Shown here piece after piece: positions 25,797 to 29,619 of a stretch of 29,619 bases of DNA. Under the pieces are notes generated by a model. The model searched no databases. It was given only the letters and a program-made list of their open reading frames with translations, and was not told the DNA's origin. Source of the DNA: DASXTC01 sp036505635 (lineage in GTDB: Bacteria > Acidobacteriota > Polarisedimenticolia > JACPZX01 > DASXTC01); contig DASXTC010000047.1 in NCBI GenBank assembly GCA_036505635.1, positions 1-29,619 on the forward strand, in the 5' to 3' direction. The position numbers and the translations under genes are program-made. Numbering within the stretch: position 1 is the stretch's first letter; each line of letters begins with the position of its first letter.

Positions 25797-26876
25797 TCAG
25801 TGGTGCCCGGAGCGCTGGTTGCGGCCTTCTATGATCCTTTTGGCCTGCCGGCGGATCACCTCCGAGACGTTCTTGTCGCCGACCAGGAGCTTGAGGTCGT
25901 GATTCGTGAGGCGGGTGACGAGGTTCATCGCGATTCCCGCCGGCGTCTTGGGATTGAGCGCGAGGGAATGGCAGATCGTGTAGTTCTTCATCCAGTCCCG
26001 GCTCCCCGCGACGATCCGCAGGACATCCTCGCTGACGCTGCGCATCTTGGAGATCCCCTCCACCTCGTTCTCGGTCAGCTTGGGGCTGTCCAGGACCGCC
26101 TCCTGGACCATCTTGCTGGAATCCTTGATGAGGATCGCCCGCTCCTCGCGCGTCCCCTTCATGGCGAGCTGGACCTTGTCCGCCGTGTTCATCTTGAGGA
26201 TCTTCGACGTGGCGTTCGCGATGAGGGCGTCGTCGGGCTCGGACGCGGGGCCGGGAGCAGGCGTCGCGGTCGCCTGCGCCTCCACCGCGGGGGGCGGCGG
26301 GGGCGCGGCCTTGACTGGCTCCGGCGCCCTCTCGGGCCTCACGGCAGCCGGCGCGGCCGCGGCGGGCGCCCGCAGGAAGTGATGGCGGATCTCCTCTATA
26401 CGGGAGCGCTGCAGCGGCGAGAGCGTGAGATCCCCCGAGTCGATCAGATCGAGCAGATCGGGGTTGGCGATCAGCCGGGTCTGATTCAGGAGCATCAGAT
26501 CCACCTGCGAGGATGTGAAGGAGGAGATCATCCCGCGCAGGGTCGCGGCGGGGGTCGCCGGGTTCGCCACGAGGATCTCCCGCAGAGCGGGGAGGCATCC
26601 CGGATCGCTCGCGAAGTGGTGAAGCACCTCGGGAGGCGCCTCGGGGTCCGCGAGCAAGGGGCGGATCTCGCCTTGCGGGAAGGAGGTCAGTCGCTTTCCC
26701 GCCTCCCGGCGCACCTCCTCGTCGCCATCCTGCACGAGGACCACCAGGATCTTGAGCAGCTCCGTCCGTGCCACCGGCAGGACGCCGCGCGCGGCGGAGA
26801 TCTTGAGCTGCCGGGGGGCGGCTCCCGCCAGCAGTGCGGCCACGAGGGGATTGGCCGGAGCTTCAATCTGCTGCAT
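25797..26876 (-). CDS. HEAT-like helical repeat protein, function unknown
   Basis: A 359-residue cytosolic protein that I cannot name. Residues 1-165 and 215-359 look like two helical repeat domains. In the first, short repeats of the form L-x-x-NPxTP (ILVANPATPAATLRGMI) and E-x-R-R-E-A recall HEAT or leucine-rich-variant repeats. The second repeats similar elements (LALNPKTPAGIAMNLVTRL, NVSEVIRRQAKRII). An Ala/Pro linker (about 166-215) separates them. Such folds usually bind proteins. The ATG at 26876 is chosen because it follows an AAGGAC ribosome site and overlaps the rodZ end by 14 bases, so the two are co-translated. The position between rodZ and a phosphatase suggests a role in envelope or cell-shape signalling, by context only. 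Confidence 0.75.
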   Translation of the reverse strand: MQQIEAPANPLVAALLAGAAPRQLKISAARGVLPVARTELLKILVVLVQDGDEEVRREAGKRLTSFPQGEIRPLLADPEAPPEVLHHFASDPGCLPALREILVANPATPAATLRGMISSFTSSQVDLMLLNQTRLIANPDLLDLIDSGDLTLSPLQRSRIEEIRHHFLRAPAAAAPAAVRPERAPEPVKAAPPPPPAVEAQATATPAPGPASEPDDALIANATSKILKMNTADKVQLAMKGTREERAILIKDSSKMVQEAVLDSPKLTENEVEGISKMRSVSEDVLRIVAGSRDWMKNYTICHSLALNPKTPAGIAMNLVTRLTNHDLKLLVGDKNVSEVIRRQAKRIIEGRNQRSGHH

Positions 26877-27933
26877 TCGCGTCCTTGACCGGGGCCGCTG
26901 TCTTCTGCACGGGTCCTTCGGGCCTGGCAGGGGTGGGGATTGGCGCCAGGATGAGCCCTTCGATCTCCTGACCCACCGCGCCGAGCAGCGTCGGCGCACG
27001 GCCGTCGAGCGCGTATTCCACGGCGCCCGCGTTGGCGGCGCTCATGGCCACAGGTTCCACGCAGGCGAGCACCTTGGACTGGCCGGGCCACAGCTCCTGA
27101 TCGAGGACGACCTTGCCCGAGCACTCCACCACTACCCGCGTCGATTCCGAGGCCCTGATCCAGAGCCCGTGCCGGAGAGGGGGCTCGGGCTCGGGGTCCG
27201 AAGTCGATGGTGAGGGGTCGGGTCCCCGCGCGGCGGTCGCCGGAACGCTGGGTGCTTCAATCCCCGTGCCGGCGCTCTCCTCCTCCGGCCCCGGTGGTGA
27301 AGGGATCTCCGGCGTGGATCCGATTGAGGCGGCCGCCGGTGCGGGGGCCTTCCGGGCGAGGCGCGCCTTGACGGCCTGATCGTGACTGTCCTCAGCCGTA
27401 CCCCCTGCGGTCCCACCGGTCAGGCTCATGGTAAGGAGGGTGGCCGTGGCCACCAGGACGAGGACCAGGAGCACCCAGAGCGTCAAGGATACGCGCCCCC
27501 CCCCGATAGCGGGATTCTCCAGAGCGATGGCCGGGAACCTCGTCTCGGGAGGGATGGACGCCCGTGCAGGATTGGACGCCCGGGATTCGAGGCGCGGCTC
27601 CGGGCGCGCCGCCTTGCGTGCCTCGGGGCGGAAGACGCCCGGGGTCTCTACCGGGGTCGGGACGCCCGCGGCGCCCGGCTGAGGGAGGCGGGCCTCGCGC
27701 GCAGAGATCTCGTGAAGGTAGGCGTTGACCATCTCCTCGCCGTCGATCCCGATGAAGCGGGCGTAGGAGCGGATGAAGCCCCGGTTGAAGATTCCCCCGG
27801 GGAGTATCTCGAAGTTGTTGTGCTCGAGGGCCTCGAGAAACCGGATGCTGATCTTGGTGGCTTCGGAGATCTCCTTGAGGGAGATGTCACGAAGCTCGCG
27901 TTCTCTCTTGAGCTCCTCGCCGAAGGAGGCCAT
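26863..27933 (-). CDS. rodZ: RodZ-like helix-turn-helix membrane protein
   Basis: A 356-residue RodZ homologue. The N-terminal Xre-type helix-turn-helix (residues 1-75: GEELKRERELRDISLKEISEATKISIRFLEALE, then GGIFNRGFIRSYARFIG) is the HTH_25 domain that in RodZ binds MreB. A Pro/Ala/Arg-rich stretch leads to one membrane helix (about 148-170), then a Pro/Glu-rich periplasmic linker and a DUF4115-type beta domain (about 255-335; GLWIRASESTRVVVECSGKVVLDQELWPGQS). It should link MreB filaments to wall synthesis at the inner membrane. It starts at ATG 27933 with GGAG 12 bases upstream and has a promoter at 28010-28039. It overlaps the HEAT-like gene by 14 bases. Confidence 0.88.
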   Translation of the reverse strand: MASFGEELKRERELRDISLKEISEATKISIRFLEALEHNNFEILPGGIFNRGFIRSYARFIGIDGEEMVNAYLHEISAREARLPQPGAAGVPTPVETPGVFRPEARKAARPEPRLESRASNPARASIPPETRFPAIALENPAIGGGRVSLTLWVLLVLVLVATATLLTMSLTGGTAGGTAEDSHDQAVKARLARKAPAPAAASIGSTPEIPSPPGPEEESAGTGIEAPSVPATAARGPDPSPSTSDPEPEPPLRHGLWIRASESTRVVVECSGKVVLDQELWPGQSKVLACVEPVAMSAANAGAVEYALDGRAPTLLGAVGQEIEGLILAPIPTPARPEGPVQKTAAPVKDANAAD

Positions 27934-28009
27934 GGATAAGAATGCTCCAGACGCCCGGGCGGGACGGGCGGAAACCGTCTAACCGCAAGGAGATCGCCGG
28001 CAGACGGCC

Positions 28010-28039
28010 AATCTATGGGGCCGTCCCGCCGGAAGTCAA
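28010..28039 (-). promoter_or_regulatory. Promoter of the rodZ unit
   Basis: On the minus strand TTGACT (28039-28034), an 18-base spacer and TAGATT (28015-28010, four of six) make a plausible sigma-70 promoter, with a leader of about 70 bases before rodZ. The rest of the gap up to 28178 holds only a 6-bp GC hairpin (28114-28130) without a T-run. Confidence 0.55.
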
Positions 28040-28178
28040 GTTTATGTCCTTTGAAGGGCGCCGCGCCATATCCGCAGAGCCCGCGCGACCCGGCTTCGAG
28101 TCAGGGCGTCAAGGGGCCGTCGCCCGGCCCTGTGCGCCCATGGGGGGCGGGTCGAGCGCGAGCAGGGAAGGGGAGCGG

Positions 28179-29619
28179 CTACGGCTCCTGCAGGGGACGC
28201 GCCTGCTTCTCCCGTTTCTGCAGGACCACCTGCGATTGGGCCGCCTGGCGGACCAGCTCGCCGCACCTCTGCGGCGGCAGCAGGTCCTCGTCCACGAGCC
28301 GGCCGCACGTCCTCGCGACGCAACGGAGGAACTCGCCGCGGTTGCGCCAGAGCATCGCCGGGTCGCAGCTCACCTGTCCGTCGCAGTTCTCATCGAGGGA
28401 GTTGCCCGGCAGGTCGACCGCACCGGGATTGACCAGCGGGTCGGCGTCGTCGCAGTCGCCGCCACAGACCGTGAAGCCGTCCAGATCGTCATCGGGGGAC
28501 TGAGCGAGCCCATAGCGGCCCCCGGTGTGCTGCGTGGATCCGCCTCCCCACACCAGCATCTGCGCTCCGGTCCAGACCGCCTTGTGGCCGCTGCGTCCCG
28601 CCGGCGCGCCGGCGGTCGAGGTGGGCGTCCAGCCATCGCTGGCCGGATCGTACCGGCCCCCCGTGTCGAGCCCCGAGCCGCCCCATACGACCATCGCCTG
28701 GCCGGACCAGACGGCCGTGTGCGAGCTGCGCGCGGCCGGAGCGCCCGCGGTGGAGGTTGCCGTCCACGAGCCGGACCCCGGATCGTACCGGCCCCCCGTG
28801 TTCGTCACGCCCGGGCCGACGCCGGTGGCCCCGCCCCAGACGATCATCTCCCCATCGGCCCAGACGGCCGTATGGGCATCCCGCGCGGAGGGGGCTCCGG
28901 TGAGGCTCACCTCCGTCCAGGTGTCGTCCCCCGGATCGTAGAGTCCACCGCTGTTCGTGCGCGTGCTCGCGCCGGTGCGCCCTCCCCAGATGGCCATGCT
29001 GCTCCCCGTCCACACGGCGATGTGGCTGGAGCGGGGAGCGGGAGCATCGACCGTCGAGGTCGAATCCCACTCGTCGTTTGCCGGATTGAAGACGCCCCCC
29101 GTGTCGGTCCGCCCGGATGGATCGCTGCCCCCCCAGAGGAGCAGCCTGGAGCCGGTCCAGACGGCCGTGTGGCCGGTTCGCCGAGTCGGAGCGCCGCTCG
29201 CCGGCAGGGACGTCCAGGCGTCTCCAGCGGGACTGTACCTGGCGCCATCTCCGAGCAGGCCGAGCGAGTCGCCGCCGCCCCAGAGGATCATCTCGCTTCC
29301 CGTCCAGGCGGCCGCGTGCCCCGAGCGAGGTGATGGGGCGCCGGCCATCGAGGTGGGGGACCAGACGTCGAGCATCGGGTCGTAACGGCCCCCCGCGTTG
29401 GTGAACGCGTCGCTCTCCTGGTCGAATCCCCCCCAGTCGATCATGACGGTGCCGGTCCAGACGGTCGTGTGTCCCGAGCCGCCCGGCGGACCCACCTGGG
29501 AAGTCGGAGTCCACGCACCGGCCGCCGGGTCGTACCGGCCACCGGTCCCGTACATTGTGATGAACGGGCCGGTGATGGTCTGGATGTAACGTTGGCCCCC
29601 CCACACGATCATCCGGTCC
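28179..29619 (-). CDS. Kelch-like beta-propeller protein with MopE-type C-terminal motif (5' end cut by window)
   Basis: The C-terminal 479 residues of a probably secreted protein whose start lies beyond the right edge; the frame is open to the last base. Eight tandem repeats of about 45-55 residues share the pattern M-I-x-W-G-G ... T-G-G-R-Y-D-P ... W-x-x-T-S-x-x-G-A-P ... R-S-x-H-T-A-V-W-T-G, a kelch or galactose-oxidase-type propeller. After the last partial repeat comes a MopE-like acidic motif (DDDLDGFTVCGGDCDDADP, then NPGA and DENCDGQ), found in secreted proteins of Acidobacteriota and Myxococcota and thought to bind metal. A Cys-containing helical tail of about 60 residues (CARTCGRLVDEDLLPPQRCGELV) ends the protein. 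Substrate or partner unknown. Confidence is high for the fold, low for function. Confidence 0.87.
   Translation of the reverse strand, partial: DRMIVWGGQRYIQTITGPFITMYGTGGRYDPAAGAWTPTSQVGPPGGSGHTTVWTGTVMIDWGGFDQESDAFTNAGGRYDPMLDVWSPTSMAGAPSPRSGHAAAWTGSEMILWGGGDSLGLLGDGARYSPAGDAWTSLPASGAPTRRTGHTAVWTGSRLLLWGGSDPSGRTDTGGVFNPANDEWDSTSTVDAPAPRSSHIAVWTGSSMAIWGGRTGASTRTNSGGLYDPGDDTWTEVSLTGAPSARDAHTAVWADGEMIVWGGATGVGPGVTNTGGRYDPGSGSWTATSTAGAPAARSSHTAVWSGQAMVVWGGSGLDTGGRYDPASDGWTPTSTAGAPAGRSGHKAVWTGAQMLVWGGGSTQHTGGRYGLAQSPDDDLDGFTVCGGDCDDADPLVNPGAVDLPGNSLDENCDGQVSCDPAMLWRNRGEFLRCVARTCGRLVDEDLLPPQRCGELVRQAAQSQVVLQKREKQARPLQEP
28501..29619 (-). repeat. Tandem kelch-coding repeats, about 135-160 bases each
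   Basis: Seven full and partial copies of a coding repeat are visible at the DNA level through recurrent blocks such as ACACGGCCGTCTGG-type and GGGGGGCCGGTACGA-type segments (read on the minus strand). Copy-to-copy DNA likeness is moderate, so they probably arose by duplication followed by divergence. Confidence 0.7.

Noticed and set aside
28114..28130. Terminator after the kelch-like gene
   Set aside because: There is a 6-bp GC hairpin, but no T-run follows on the minus strand.

Overview
The window reads as chromosomal DNA from a high-GC, diderm, free-living bacterium. An outer-membrane barrel ending in Phe, several Sec signal peptides, a RodZ homologue, a SpoIVB-type S55 protein, an MXAN_6640-like metalloprotease relative and a MopE-type Asp-rich motif together suggest Acidobacteriota or a related deep soil/sediment lineage. 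That placement is an inference from gene content and is not proven. I see no phage, transposon, plasmid or CRISPR features.

Left end (1-2657, + strand): the 3' part of a 23S rRNA gene, interrupted in the helix 89 loop by an ORF-less group I intron (204-483); then a complete outer-membrane beta-barrel gene; then 5S rRNA and a strong intrinsic terminator. A protein gene between 23S and 5S is unusual. Next (2768-8629, +) is a tight yebC-ruvC-X-ruvA-ruvB cluster. X is a large SPFH-like/alkaline-phosphatase-superfamily/TPR fusion, coupled to ruvC by an ATGA overlap. A bioY-larE pair (8727-10141, +) with its own promoter follows and converges on the minus-strand genes.

The minus-strand half, read from right to left in transcription order, contains: a kelch-like propeller protein cut by the right edge; a rodZ / HEAT-like protein / PP2C phosphatase unit; a secreted protein with a degenerate HExxH motif, behind a near-consensus sigma-70 promoter; an ECF sigma factor with an overlapping anti-sigma gene; argS with an almost leaderless promoter; and a six-gene unit GGDEF / S55 peptidase-like / secreted propeller / peptide-type solute-binding protein / OppB / OppC, in which nearly every junction is a start-stop overlap. 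No OppD or OppF ATPase gene is present.

Functional reading: the window combines core information processing (rRNA, argS, yebC, RuvABC) with envelope biology (barrel, RodZ, PP2C signalling, sigma/anti-sigma, secreted propellers, S55 protein, peptide uptake). Five promoters with TTGAC-type -35 boxes and recognisable -10 boxes can be read at gene starts, so ordinary sigma-70 signals work here. The most notable items are the group I intron in the peptidyl-transferase region, the barrel gene embedded in the rRNA operon, the S55 protein with its Ser motif ahead of its GHP motif, and the c-di-GMP/protease/transport operon.
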